Positions 43,682-56,368 of a stretch of DNA of 64,000 nt are shown here, piece by piece. The notes below the pieces were generated by a model. It did no database searches, was not told where the DNA came from, and saw only the letters and a program-made list of their open reading frames with translations. Made by a program: the position numbers and the translations under genes. The DNA is taken from positions 38,483 to 102,482 of the forward strand of contig JACRLG010000022.1 of NCBI GenBank assembly GCA_016235345.1, in the 5' to 3' direction. How positions within the stretch are numbered: the stretch's first letter is position 1; every line of letters starts with the position of its first letter. The DNA is from Deltaproteobacteria bacterium (GTDB lineage: Bacteria > Desulfobacterota > Desulfobacteria > Desulfobacterales > Desulfatibacillaceae).

Positions 43682-43768
43682 CGCTGTCCCCTGTCTCATT
43701 TATGAATCCATTCCCGCAGGAAGCAGTGTCGCCGATATCTGGTTTTCACAAATTAGTCGGATCATTGT

Positions 43769-45025
<1,257 letters not shown>

Positions 45026-45026
45026 G

Positions 45027-47456
<2,430 letters not shown>

Positions 47457-47646
47457 GAATTGATCCGTAGAAAAGGATTGATGAAATCAGGAAGCCGCAA
47501 GCGAAAAGCCCACGTATTTGACGACGGGTTTTTGTGGTCGCCGAAAATATTTTTTAACCTTTATTCTTTAATAAAGCCGGGAGATTTCGTCAAGAGGAAC
47601 AAGAGAGGGCGGCTTGGCTGAACACGTGCGGGCGCGTTTGAAAAAA

Positions 47647-47679
47647 AAGGCCGGGCCACCCCAGGGGAAGCCCGGCCTT
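47647..47679 (-). terminator. Rho-independent terminator of the HEAT-like/zinc-motif gene
   Basis: Read on the minus strand: stem AAGGCCGGGC / GCCCGGCCTT with a 13-base loop, then eight T. It lies 11 bp past the stop codon at 47691. Confidence 0.85.
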
Positions 47680-47690
47680 CACTCGCTTTT

Positions 47691-49007
47691 TCAACTCATG
47701 CGGGCCTTGGCCCCGATCTTGGCCAGGGCTTCCATGAGCTTTTCGGCTGAGGCCCTGTCCAGGCCCTTTTTGACGGCCCGTGGCTCGCCGGTGAAAAAGA
47801 CCTCGATCCTGGCCGTGTCGGTCTTGAAAAGGGCCGCCAGCTTCTGGCGAACTGCGGCGGGATCGTGGCCTTCCAGTATTTCGCCCGAATAGACCACGTC
47901 GAAGGAGGACTGTTCGGCAGGGGTGGGGGCCTTCATTTCGGCGGTCCCCATCGAGGGCTTTTCCGGGATCATTATCCAGTTGCGGTCCAGGGTCACCTTT
48001 ACAGGGGTGTCGTCGCAGCCGGGACAGCGGCCGGTGGCCAGAACCCCGGCGTTTCCCCGGTCCAGACTAAGCTTTTCCAGGGGCGTGTCCGAAGCGTACC
48101 CGGCTGACACGGCCTCCAGGAAGCGCTTCTGATGGGCCTTCTGCAGGGGCCCGCAGTGGAGGCACTCCATGGATATGCCGTCCCCGGCCATTCTTGCGGC
48201 GTCCTCGTGGCTTACCTGGGAGTTGTCCTCCTCTATCTTTTTGGCCGTGGCGTAAAGGAGCTTGGGGGTGTCCAGGATGGCGGTTGTCACCGAGTGACGC
48301 CGCTCCAGCCCCTTTTCCACGAATTCCGCCACCGCAGAGTCGGTCAGGGCCGCAACGTCGGTGGCGCTATGGGTGGACGAGGAGGATGCCTTGGGCGCGA
48401 AGCTCTCGGCCTTTTTGCCGGTGAGCCTGGCCACCACGCTTTCGGCCAGGGAGATGGTCTTGTCGATGTTTTCGAGATCAGGCGAAAGGAGAAAAACGTT
48501 CAGCCGTGACAACAGCGCCGCATTGAACCGGAACTTTCTTCGTGAGTAGGGCTCAAGGCCCTGGGCCTGGGCGTCTTCGATGGCCTTGGCCTTCTCGCTT
48601 GAAAGCTGGCGCACCATGGAAAGCGCGCCCGCAAGGTAGCTCTCAGGCTCGGACAGAATGGGATGCCCCTTCTGTTCCGGGCACAGGGCCATCAGTTCGG
48701 GATGCTTTTCCTTGTCGAAATAGGAGGCTATGAAATCATTCTCCCGCTCCCTTATGTAGTTCAAAAGCCCCTTGGCCACCGCAGCCTTGTGTTCGCCCGG
48801 AATTTCGACGCTGGCCAGGGCCTCCACAACCGCATCGCGCACGGCCTTGTCGGGAAGGGCCATCAGAAGGGGCTCGGCGGCCTCCGGCTTCTTGGAAAGA
48901 CCCAGGGCCTTTGCCGCCTCGATGCGCATCTTGGGGGTCACCCATACCTTGAACTTGGGGGGATTCAATTCGTTCGCGTACTCGTACAAGGTCTTGGTCT
49001 TGGCCAT
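47691..49007 (-). CDS. Unrecognised protein with helical repeats and two CxxC zinc-knuckle motifs
   Basis: About 438 residues, soluble, no signal. The N-terminal third looks like HEAT-type helical repeats (RIEAAKALGLSKKPEAAEPL, DAVVEALASVEIPGEHKAA). The middle contains CLHC and CPGC pairs that could bind one zinc. The last 70 residues (VVYSGEILEGHDPAAVRQKL, AALFKTDTARIEVFF) form a module I have seen fused to diverse bacterial proteins, including membrane proteins, with no known role. The start at 49007 (MAKTKTLYEY) is preferred over 49040 but neither has a clear ribosome-binding site. It has its own terminator. Confidence 0.6.
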   Translation of the reverse strand: MAKTKTLYEYANELNPPKFKVWVTPKMRIEAAKALGLSKKPEAAEPLLMALPDKAVRDAVVEALASVEIPGEHKAAVAKGLLNYIRERENDFIASYFDKEKHPELMALCPEQKGHPILSEPESYLAGALSMVRQLSSEKAKAIEDAQAQGLEPYSRRKFRFNAALLSRLNVFLLSPDLENIDKTISLAESVVARLTGKKAESFAPKASSSSTHSATDVAALTDSAVAEFVEKGLERRHSVTTAILDTPKLLYATAKKIEEDNSQVSHEDAARMAGDGISMECLHCGPLQKAHQKRFLEAVSAGYASDTPLEKLSLDRGNAGVLATGRCPGCDDTPVKVTLDRNWIMIPEKPSMGTAEMKAPTPAEQSSFDVVYSGEILEGHDPAAVRQKLAALFKTDTARIEVFFTGEPRAVKKGLDRASAEKLMEALAKIGAKARMS

Positions 49008-49110
49008 GACTCGCGGGCCTTTCGTTTTGAAAAATGACATTCGGGCAAAAATCCGGCCTTCGCCTGCTCCGCCCGCCCTGACAGCCCGTTGAAAAAGGCT
49101 GGAACGAAGC

Positions 49111-49228
49111 CTGCCTAAAAACGATGAAGCGCGAAGGTTGGCGAGCGGGCGGCGGCGGAGCGTGCTTTTTGCACGTGAGCACGCCGCCCGTGAAGCCTGA
49201 CACCGCGATTCGCGTTTTTGGACAGGCT
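49111..49228 (-). repeat. Palindromic element, family 1, copy F
   Basis: The reverse orientation, with outer arms AAGCCTGCCTAAAAACGATGAA and TTCGCGTTTTTGGACAGGC. The inner stem here is GGGCGGCG / CGCCGCCC and the centre GTGC-TTTTT-GCAC: both arms of stem and centre differ from copy A but still pair. Its right end adjoins the hydrolase stop codon at 49230. Confidence 0.85.
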
Positions 49229-49229
49229 G

Positions 49230-50063
49230 CTATATATGTTTTTCCATCCAGTCCGCAATGTCCCCCACCGGCTTTTGCCAGTCAAGGTCGTTGTGGGGCT
49301 CGTGGTAGTAGGACGGATACTCGATCCGGGTCTTGTCCGCGCTTCCAAGGGCTTCCAGAAGCTCGCGGGAGGTGTGGGGCTCCACCAGCCGGTCCGCGCC
49401 GCCGTGGACGATGAGAAGAGGCTGTTTGATCCGCCCGGCCTCGCTTTTCACCCTTTCCATGGCTATTCCCATCTCGGTTCCCATGCGGGCCGAGGCCAGG
49501 GAGTGCACCAGGGGATCGGACTCGTAGGCGGCCACCACTTCCGGGTCGCGGGAGATGGCCTTGGAGTCGAGCTTGGTGTTCAAGGTAAAGGACGGGACGA
49601 TTTTCGAGACTATGCGCCCAAGCATGAGTAGCACCGGGGAGACCGCGCCCTGGGAAAGGGCCGGGCCGGAGAGGATCACGCCTTTGAGGTCGCCTGGGGA
49701 GGAGTCCAGAAGATTGGACAGGACGATCAGCCCGCCCATGGAATGCCCCATGAGAAAGAGGGGTTCCGGCCCCTTGATCTCCCGGATGCGGCCCAGAAAG
49801 GCCGCCGTATCGTCCGAATACTCCCGCCAGCTCATCACGTGGCCGCGCTTGCCGGAGCTTTTTCCGAAGCCCCGGTTGTCTGCGGCGTAGACCGCGATGC
49901 CCCGGTCCGTGAGTGTTTTCACGAGGTTGACGTAGCGCCCGGAATGCTCCCCCAGGCCGTGAACAAGGGCAAGGCTCGCCTTGGGGGCGGATTCCGGCAG
50001 CCACCACTGCATGTAAAGGGCCACGGGCCCCGGACGGGACAGGACTGATTCCCCGTGTTTCAT
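49230..50063 (-). CDS. Alpha/beta hydrolase, monoacylglycerol-lipase-like
   Basis: A 277-residue serine hydrolase. The oxyanion region is VHGLGEHSGRY, typical of monoglyceride lipases and lysophospholipases; the nucleophile Ser108 is in MGHSMGG, followed by the acid in GGADRLVEPH and the histidine in YHEPHND. No signal peptide, so it acts inside the cell or at the inner membrane on monoacylglycerols or lysolipids. CAGGAG precedes the ATG. It appears monocistronic. Confidence 0.88.
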   Translation of the reverse strand: MKHGESVLSRPGPVALYMQWWLPESAPKASLALVHGLGEHSGRYVNLVKTLTDRGIAVYAADNRGFGKSSGKRGHVMSWREYSDDTAAFLGRIREIKGPEPLFLMGHSMGGLIVLSNLLDSSPGDLKGVILSGPALSQGAVSPVLLMLGRIVSKIVPSFTLNTKLDSKAISRDPEVVAAYESDPLVHSLASARMGTEMGIAMERVKSEAGRIKQPLLIVHGGADRLVEPHTSRELLEALGSADKTRIEYPSYYHEPHNDLDWQKPVGDIADWMEKHI

Positions 50064-50509
50064 TTTTTTCGCTCCTGATTAAGGGATGATTGAATCTTTC
50101 AATTATGCAGCTTTTTCCTCGTTCTGTCCAATTTTTTCACACATCGCACGATTTTTCAACAGGCAGATTCGGACAGTGTGCCAAGCTGTTACGGGGAGCA
50201 AGAATTAGTTCTTTTTATGGAGAGGTAGCCTTCGTCACCGAGGCGTTGCGCCGGGGTCCAGAAAAATGCTGCAAAAGGCAAAAACTGGATTCCGGCCTAC
50301 GCCGGAATGACGTAATTGGGCAACTGCCCTCACAAAAAAATGTTAAATTCCGCCTTTCCTTCCGTTTGCCCCGATAGGCCCCCTCAATTTCCCTTGACAC
50401 AGGACAAAAATGCGGATAAATGTTTTCTCAGATGTAATTACATGTGTGCGCAATCTTGTTTTTCGTTTTGGACAGCCAACAGGTTTTACAACACCGGGGA
50501 GGCTTCATC
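50064..50509. other. Intergenic region before the amidohydrolase gene
   Basis: It holds a family 2 repeat (50200-50352) and, at 50394-50399, a TTGACA with GATAAA-like bases 17 bp on (about 50417-50422). That is a plausible but imperfect sigma-70 promoter for the amidohydrolase. No gene is supported. Confidence 0.5.
50200..50352 (-). repeat. MITE-like element, family 2, copy 3
   Basis: Terminal sequences TAGTTCTTTTTAT and AAAAAAATGTTAAA, with internal GCGCCGGGG and TTCCGGCCTACGCCGGAA hairpins. It is the most degenerate full-length copy. Confidence 0.7.
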
Positions 50510-52159
50510 ATGGCGTTGAAAGGGATAAGCGACGGCATTCGCATGGCGTTTTCGGCGGCCCTGGCAACCGCAGCTGACGGATTTTCCGCAGACCGAACCC
50601 TGCCGCCGGTTCCCGCACTCAACGATCCGGCCCACGCCACGAGGGTTTCCGGCTGCCACCTGGTGGACGCCCGCCGTGGAACGGTGAGAAAAAACGCATC
50701 TCTTGTGATCCAGGAGGGCGTGATAAGGCAGGTGGAGCCTGTGGGCGCGAGTTCGGGCATCCCCTGCCGTCAGATCGACCTTGGCGGCAAATTCGTCATG
50801 CCGGGCCTCATCGACGCCCACTGCCACGTCACCATGCCCGCCACCTTCGGCATCCGCCCCACCCCCGGCGACGCCCTGCGGCATTACCGCCAGATCCGCG
50901 ACAACATGCGCCGGTGCCTCCGTAGCGGCGTCACAGCCATCCGGGACACCGGCTCCTTCCCCCTCATAATGCAGGCCCTCCTGGCCGAAATGACCGCCGG
51001 AAGCCTCAAGGGCCCCAGGGTGCGCCACTGCAACGCGCTTTTGAACATAGCGGGCGGCCACCCGGACGTTCCGGCCAAGGCCATAAACATCTTCGCGGGC
51101 CCGGCGAGCCTCGTGATGGGCAAGTTCAAGACCGACTACGAATCAAGGGGGCACCTGGAAAAGGTCCTGGAACAAAACGCGAAAAACGCCTCCTTCATCA
51201 AGATCACCATTGACGAAAAATCCATATTCTGCGGCAAGGCGGCCATCCCGGCCTACACGGACCGCGATCTTAAGCGCATTTTCGACTACGCCGACAAGTC
51301 CGGGCTTGGGGTGGCCTGCCACTGCATGAGCCGCAAGGGCATGAGGCGTCTTTTCGATTACCCGCTGCACTCGCTGGAGCACGTGGTTTCCGACGAGCTT
51401 TTTGAGGACTCGGATGTTGAAACGATCCTTAAAAAGGGCATCTCGGTTGTCCCCACTGCGAGCCTTGGAAACACCTATCTGATGGAGGAGGCCTACGAGG
51501 CCCTGCCGGGCATGTTCAGAAACGACTTTGTGGAAAGGGAGCTTGCCATACGAAGGCGGTATCTTAAAAATGTCCCCCCGGAGCACTGCGACCCGGCCAT
51601 ACACGCCATGAACATGAAACGGCTTAAAGCCTACCGCACCACGGCCTGGGAAAAGCTGCCGGGAAAAAACAGGTTTCTCCCCAACCCGGAAATCTTTTTC
51701 AGGGCCCTTCTGGTGGGTTATCCGAACCTTCAGAAGCTAAGGGAGGCGGGGGTCAGAATAGGCTGCGGAATGGACGCCGGAATGCCCCTAAGCTATTTCG
51801 GCTCCATTTACAGGGAGCTGGAAGCCCTCGTAAGGGCGGGCTTCACCCACCGTGAGGCCATTTTCGCCGCCACCTGGCAGAACGCGGTAATCATGGGCGC
51901 GGAAGACCGCATAGGCGCGCTCGAACCCGGCAAATACGCAGATTTCGTTGTGCTGGACGAAAACCCCCTGGAAAACGTCTCAGCCTGCCGCTCCCCCCGC
52001 TCCGTCTGGAAGGACGGAAAGCCCGTTTTTGTGCGGGCCGAAAGCGCAAGGCGTTCCGCCACGGAAAAAATCGACGACGAAGCGCGGTTCCGATCCCCGC
52101 AAGGTTTTCCGGCTTTTGCGCCCTACGAGATGGCCCCCGGCGACTTCGGCCTTACCTGA
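50510..52159 (+). CDS. Imidazolonepropionase-like amidohydrolase
   Basis: A 549-residue metal-dependent hydrolase of the amidohydrolase superfamily. The HxH metal pair is H104-H106 (GLIDAHCHV). A possible bridging lysine is in SFIKITID, further histidines in VACHCMS and HSLEHVV, and the catalytic aspartate in GCGMDAGM. Small flanking beta-sandwich segments at both ends are typical. Related enzymes hydrolyse cyclic amides or peptidic prolines; the substrate is not clear. The start at 50510 has GGGGAGG upstream; the open frame extends further but without a ribosome-binding site. Confidence 0.8.
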   Translation: MALKGISDGIRMAFSAALATAADGFSADRTLPPVPALNDPAHATRVSGCHLVDARRGTVRKNASLVIQEGVIRQVEPVGASSGIPCRQIDLGGKFVMPGLIDAHCHVTMPATFGIRPTPGDALRHYRQIRDNMRRCLRSGVTAIRDTGSFPLIMQALLAEMTAGSLKGPRVRHCNALLNIAGGHPDVPAKAINIFAGPASLVMGKFKTDYESRGHLEKVLEQNAKNASFIKITIDEKSIFCGKAAIPAYTDRDLKRIFDYADKSGLGVACHCMSRKGMRRLFDYPLHSLEHVVSDELFEDSDVETILKKGISVVPTASLGNTYLMEEAYEALPGMFRNDFVERELAIRRRYLKNVPPEHCDPAIHAMNMKRLKAYRTTAWEKLPGKNRFLPNPEIFFRALLVGYPNLQKLREAGVRIGCGMDAGMPLSYFGSIYRELEALVRAGFTHREAIFAATWQNAVIMGAEDRIGALEPGKYADFVVLDENPLENVSACRSPRSVWKDGKPVFVRAESARRSATEKIDDEARFRSPQGFPAFAPYEMAPGDFGLT

Positions 52160-52211
52160 AAAAGGGCCCGACTTTCCGATCTGCATATTGCTCGGTTCAA
52201 TGTCGTAATTT

Positions 52212-52257
52212 AACGGCCCTCCCCGGCTCAAAGCCAGGGGAGGGCCGTTTTGTTTTT
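52212..52257 (+). terminator. Rho-independent terminator after the amidohydrolase
   Basis: A 13-bp stem AACGGCCCTCCCC / GGGGAGGGCCGTT around a 12-base loop, followed by TTGTTTTT. Confidence 0.85.
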
Positions 52258-52615
52258 GGCTGAGCCTGGCTGGATCAGGCCGGGATTAATTTGGATTGAC
52301 ACGGCAAATTTGCAGGTAGTAAACAGATAATATCAAGTAAACAAAGACAGTACGCCTTCCGGGCGGCTTGCGCGGAGCAAGCCCCGTGGGGGATCACAAG
52401 GCAAATTTCGGGGCGCAGACCCGAAATTTGCACCCCGTTGAAATCCTCGCCGGACAGAGCCTTTTGCGCTTTAAAAACAGCGCCTTGGTGCTGATTGTTT
52501 TTTATCAGCCGTTCTATCCGGGATTTTATTCAAGCCGCTATAGTGTTATTGGGGGCCACGGACTTAATCGATTCGCGCAGGGACGACACAACCAACCAAA
52601 GGAGAGCGTTCAACC
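52258..52615 (+). promoter_or_regulatory. Promoter and structured leader of the YbjQ-M48 operon
   Basis: TTGACA at 52296-52301 is a likely -35 element; a -10 is not clear (TAGTAA or GATAAT follow). A palindrome GCAAATTTGC (52304-52313) overlaps the promoter. Downstream are a hairpin GGCTTGC / GCAAGCC (52365-52383) and a larger one GCAAATTTCGGG / CCCGAAATTTGC (52401-52431). The region has the look of a structured 5' leader of about 300 bases, but I recognise no riboswitch class. Confidence 0.5.
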
Positions 52616-52930
52616 ATGATTCTCACCAATCTGCAGACCGTGCCGGGCAAAACCATCGTGGAACACTACGGACTCGTCGCGGGCAGCACCGTCCGGGCCA
52701 AGCACGTGGGCAGGGACATCGCCGCCTCGTTCAAGAACCTCGTTGGCGGGGAACTCAAGGGTTACACGGAACTTTTGAACGAGTCCCGCACCGAATCCAC
52801 GAACCGCATGGTGGAGCAGGCCAAGGCACTTGGGGCGAACGCCGTGGTCAACGTGCGTTTTTCCACCTCGTCGGTCGCCCAGGGAGCGGCGGAACTCTAT
52901 GTGTACGGCACTGCGGTGCGCGTGGAATAG
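52616..52930 (+). CDS. YbjQ-family (DUF74) protein
   Basis: 104 residues, one YbjQ domain: TVPGKTIVEHYGLVAGSTVR, GGELKGYTELLNESRTES, ALGANAVVNVRFSTSSV, AELYVYGTAVRVE. These pentamer-forming proteins are annotated as heavy-metal binding, but their role is unknown. AAAGGAGAG precedes the ATG. It leads a three-gene operon: a second YbjQ protein with a membrane helix starts 8 bp later, then an M48 protease overlapping by four bases. Confidence 0.88.
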   Translation: MILTNLQTVPGKTIVEHYGLVAGSTVRAKHVGRDIAASFKNLVGGELKGYTELLNESRTESTNRMVEQAKALGANAVVNVRFSTSSVAQGAAELYVYGTAVRVE

Positions 52931-52938
52931 GAGGCGGT

Positions 52939-53418
52939 ATGGATAATTTTGAACTTATCGCCAACCTGGTCCCCATCATCATGTTCGTTTTCCTTATGCT
53001 CCTGGGCTACGGGGTGGGCTCGACTGTCGAGAAGCGGCACTTCAGAAGACTGGAGGAGCGGGAGGCGACCACCCGTGGAACGCCCGTGACCACGGTTGAC
53101 GATCCCCCGGAATCCCCCGCCGACGTTGTCCGGGCTAACCTCGTGACCGGCAGCGCCGTGATTTCGGTGGATTACTTCAAGCGGATTCTCTCCGGGCTTC
53201 AGAATCTGGTGGGAGGCCGGGTCAGCGCCTACGAGTCCCTCATGGACCGCGCCCGGCGCGAGGCCGTTCTTCGGATGATGGAAAGCGCGGCTGACGCGGA
53301 CGAGTTCGTTAACGTGCGCATCGAGACCTCGCAGATAGGCAGCAAAATCAACAAAAAAAACCGCACCGCGTGCCTGGAGGCCCTGGCCTACGGCACGGCC
53401 GTATGGCTCAAAAAATGA
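52939..53418 (+). CDS. Membrane-anchored YbjQ-like protein
   Basis: 159 residues: an N-terminal membrane helix (LVPIIMFVFLMLLGYGVGST), a basic linker, then a YbjQ-type domain (LVTGSAVISVDYFKRILSGL, GGRVSAYESLMDRARREAVL, CLEALAYGTAVWLKK). It is a diverged partner of the soluble YbjQ protein just upstream; a mixed ring anchored to the membrane is conceivable. GGAGG lies before the ATG at 52939, and the stop overlaps the M48 start (ATGA). Confidence 0.8.
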   Translation: MDNFELIANLVPIIMFVFLMLLGYGVGSTVEKRHFRRLEEREATTRGTPVTTVDDPPESPADVVRANLVTGSAVISVDYFKRILSGLQNLVGGRVSAYESLMDRARREAVLRMMESAADADEFVNVRIETSQIGSKINKKNRTACLEALAYGTAVWLKK

Positions 53419-54200
53419 GAGCGCCCTACGTTCCAAAGCCCATCACCGAAAACGTCAACGTTACAAGGGAATCACCGCTCAAGCGGTTTTTCATCCTGAG
53501 CGCGGAAATTGTTTTCGCGGTGGTGGTCGCGTACGTGTTTTTGGGCCTGGTTGCGGGCCTTCTGGCCCCACGCGTGCCAGTGTCCCTGGAAAAGAAGATG
53601 GGCGAGGTTTTCGACGGCGGGTGGGAGGAAGGCTCCCTGCCGACAGAATCGGCCCGGTTGCAGAGCCTGCTGAACAAGCTGGTTCCGGGCCTTCCGGCGG
53701 AGGATCGCCGCCTTTCGTACCGGGCCTGGGTGGTGGAAAACGAGCAGGTGAACGCCCTGGCGCTGCCCGGCGGACGAATCGTGGTTTTTTCGGGACTGGT
53801 GAACGAGGTGGCGCGGGACGCGGAGCTGTCATTCGTGCTGGCCCACGAGTTGGGCCACTTCCACGCCCGCGACCACCTGCGCGCCCTTGGACGCGGCCTC
53901 GTGGCCATGGTCTTTGCCGTAGCCGTGTCCGGGTCGGACGGAAGCGCTCGATTCGTGATGCAGGGGGTCGGAAACGCGGAGAACAGGTTCTCCCAGGCCC
54001 AGGAACGGGCGGCGGACCTGTTCTCCGTGCGGCTGCTGCGCCGAAGCCTGGGCACCACCGACGGCGCAACCGAGGCCATGCGGCGCCTGGCCGAAGACGA
54101 ACGGGCCGGGAAGCTGGCCTACTACTTCGCCACCCATCCCCACCCAGAAACCCGCCTCAAATACATCCGCGAGGAAATCGACCGCCTGAAATCAAGTTAG
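53415..54200 (+). CDS. M48-family membrane metallopeptidase
   Basis: A 261-residue zinc protease. One N-terminal membrane helix (about 24-50) is followed by the catalytic domain: HELGH at 144-148, third ligand E197 in QERAAD with D201. The sequence NEQVNALALPGGRIVVFSGL is typical of the BepA/Oma1-type M48 group that works on misfolded envelope proteins. The ATG at 53415 overlaps the preceding TGA by ATGA; an upstream ATG at 53403 is an alternative. Co-translation with two YbjQ proteins suggests they act as its partners or adaptors. Confidence 0.88.
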   Translation: MRAPYVPKPITENVNVTRESPLKRFFILSAEIVFAVVVAYVFLGLVAGLLAPRVPVSLEKKMGEVFDGGWEEGSLPTESARLQSLLNKLVPGLPAEDRRLSYRAWVVENEQVNALALPGGRIVVFSGLVNEVARDAELSFVLAHELGHFHARDHLRALGRGLVAMVFAVAVSGSDGSARFVMQGVGNAENRFSQAQERAADLFSVRLLRRSLGTTDGATEAMRRLAEDERAGKLAYYFATHPHPETRLKYIREEIDRLKSS

Positions 54201-54598
54201 GACCCGCGATGCCCCGCCTCAAGGCGCAACATGTTTCGGTAAAATGATGGGCAAGCGATGGTGTTTTTTCCGTGAGGGCCACATCCGCAAATGTCTGGAT
54301 GAAAAGAGGCTTGATTAATTTTTGCAGAAAAAGTATTATAAGGGTTAACGGAGAAATATTTGAATTACTCTTGGCGACGCCTTGAGCAAATATACGCCCC
54401 TTTCGCCACTTTAACCCAAACCAACGGCACCTGCAAAAATGACAAAAGCCCGACGTTCAATTTCGCTGAAAATAAGTACTATATAATACATTAAGCAAAC
54501 AATTTAAGAATATCCGCTTGCGACAAAAAATGACGGGATGCTCTCTGCTGCCAGGAGACGCCCGGAGGTCATGCCAGCTTGGAAAAAGGAGCATTCAG
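54201..54598 (+). promoter_or_regulatory. AT-rich upstream region of kaiC
   Basis: A TATAAT at 54482-54487 lies about 110 bp before the GTG start; no good -35 at 16-18 bp was found. A TTGATTAATTTTTGCA stretch near 54312 and a TTGGCGACGCCTTGAGC stretch near 54371 resemble but do not match the -24/-12 sigma-54 consensus. No gene is supported. Confidence 0.4.
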
Positions 54599-56368
54599 GT
54601 GTCCGAAAATATTAAAAAGCCATTGACGGTCAATGGCGGCAGCTCTTCCGCCCAGCTTAAAAAGGTCGCAACCGGCATCCACGGCCTGGACAGTGTGCTG
54701 AAGGGGGGCCTGCCTGCGGGCCGGGCCACGCTCCTTTGCGGCGGGCCGGGAACGGGCAAGAGCGTACTGGCCCTTGAGTTTCTTTACCGGGGCGCGCTTA
54801 TGGGCGAGCCGGGTATTTTCGTGACCTTCGAGGAGCGCGCGGACATGGTGCGTGAGAACGCCGCCACCCTGGGCTGGGATTTGGCCGCGCTGGAGCGCTC
54901 CGGCAAGCTGTTCATCTTGGAGGCCCGCCTGCCACGGGAGGCGGTGAACGCCGGAGATTTCAACATCTCCGGCCTCCTTTCCATCATCGCCGGAAAGGCC
55001 CGGCAGATAAACGCCAAGCGCCTGGCCCTGGACGCCCTGGACGTTCTCCTGCGCATCTACCGCGACCCCTACCGCGAGCAGGACGAACTCTACGCCCTTC
55101 ACGACTGGCTGGGCAGCCTAAGGGTAGCCTCCATCATCACCGCCAAAATGCATGAGGACAACCACTCAGCCTGCCATTACGAATTCCTTCACTACATGGC
55201 GGACTGCGTGATAAACCTCGAACAGAGGATTGAAGACCGCATCACCAACCGGCTCCTTCTGGTGGTCAAATACCGTGGCTCGGACTTCGGCAGCAACGAA
55301 AACCCCTTCATAATCATTGACGACGGCGTGAAATTCACCCCCCTGTCCTCCACCAGCCTCGATTATCGCGCTCAAACCGGCACAGTCTCCATCGGACACC
55401 CAGGGATGGACGAGATTTTGGGAGGCCCGATCCGCCGGGGCTCGTGCATTCTGATCTCCGGCTCGCCCGGCACGGGCAAGACCACCATCGCCTGCGCATT
55501 CTCAAAGGCGGCATGCGACCGCAAGGAGCGGGTTCTATATATATCTTTCGAGGAATCGGCCGATGCCCTGATAGACTGCATGTTAAGCCCCGGCATAGAC
55601 CTTACGCCCGCCATCAAATCGGGCCGGTTGAAAATTCTGTCCGTAATGCCCGAATCATCCGGGGTCAATGTCCATCTCTATCACATCCTTCAGGCAGTGG
55701 AACAATTCAAGCCCGACCACATTGTGGTGGACGCCATTTCCTCTTCCCATCGCATGGGCTCGGAGCAGACCGCCTTCGATTTTGCCATACGCCTGGTCTC
55801 CATCTTCAAGGAACTTGGCATTACAGCCTTTTTCACCGCACAGCTCGAAGGGCTGGGCGGCATGTCTGAAATCAGCGGAATCAATATTTCCTCCCTCGCC
55901 GACACCGTCATATCCTTACGCTACATTGACATCGGCGGAGAGATGAACCGGATGATGCTCGTGGTCAAGGCCCGCGGACGCCGGCATTCCAACCAGTACC
56001 GCGAATTCGTGATCACCGGCGAAGGCTTCAGCATCGCAGACGTTTACGCGGGCGAAGGCGGAGTCCTCACCGGCTCGGCCCGCCAGGAGCAGGAGATGAA
56101 GGAGCGCATTTCCGTTTCCCGAAGGCAGCGGGCCATCAGGGAAAAGGAAGCCGAGCTCGCGGCGAAGAAGGCCGCCAGCAAGTCAAGCAACCTTGCCCTT
56201 GAGACCGAGATATTGCGGAGCGAGCTTGATCTGGAAGCTTTAAAGGCCGAAGAGGACATGCACAAGGAAGGCCGCCAAACCCGGTCCACCCTGCGCGGCA
56301 CGGATTTGGGCAGGGCGGGACGCAAGCCGAAAACCTCCCCGTTGCCAAAGGAGGAAAAAAAGCCATGA
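54599..56368 (+). CDS. kaiC: KaiC-like double-domain ATPase/autokinase with coiled-coil tail
   Basis: 589 residues, two RecA-type domains. CI has Walker A GGPGTGKS (48-55) and Glu78-Glu79; CII has Walker A GSPGTGKT (288-295) and Glu318-Glu319. The phosphorylation region reads INISSLADT, giving Ser426, Ser431 and Ser432 at the exact positions of Thr426, Ser431 and Thr432 of cyanobacterial KaiC. In place of the KaiA-binding tail there are about 95 residues predicted as charged coiled coil. The GTG start at 54599 follows AAAAAGGAG; upstream ATG codons lack a site. kaiB overlaps its stop by four bases; no KaiA gene is present. It may act as a timer or stress-signalling ATPase. Confidence 0.9.
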   Translation: MSENIKKPLTVNGGSSSAQLKKVATGIHGLDSVLKGGLPAGRATLLCGGPGTGKSVLALEFLYRGALMGEPGIFVTFEERADMVRENAATLGWDLAALERSGKLFILEARLPREAVNAGDFNISGLLSIIAGKARQINAKRLALDALDVLLRIYRDPYREQDELYALHDWLGSLRVASIITAKMHEDNHSACHYEFLHYMADCVINLEQRIEDRITNRLLLVVKYRGSDFGSNENPFIIIDDGVKFTPLSSTSLDYRAQTGTVSIGHPGMDEILGGPIRRGSCILISGSPGTGKTTIACAFSKAACDRKERVLYISFEESADALIDCMLSPGIDLTPAIKSGRLKILSVMPESSGVNVHLYHILQAVEQFKPDHIVVDAISSSHRMGSEQTAFDFAIRLVSIFKELGITAFFTAQLEGLGGMSEISGINISSLADTVISLRYIDIGGEMNRMMLVVKARGRRHSNQYREFVITGEGFSIADVYAGEGGVLTGSARQEQEMKERISVSRRQRAIREKEAELAAKKAASKSSNLALETEILRSELDLEALKAEEDMHKEGRQTRSTLRGTDLGRAGRKPKTSPLPKEEKKP

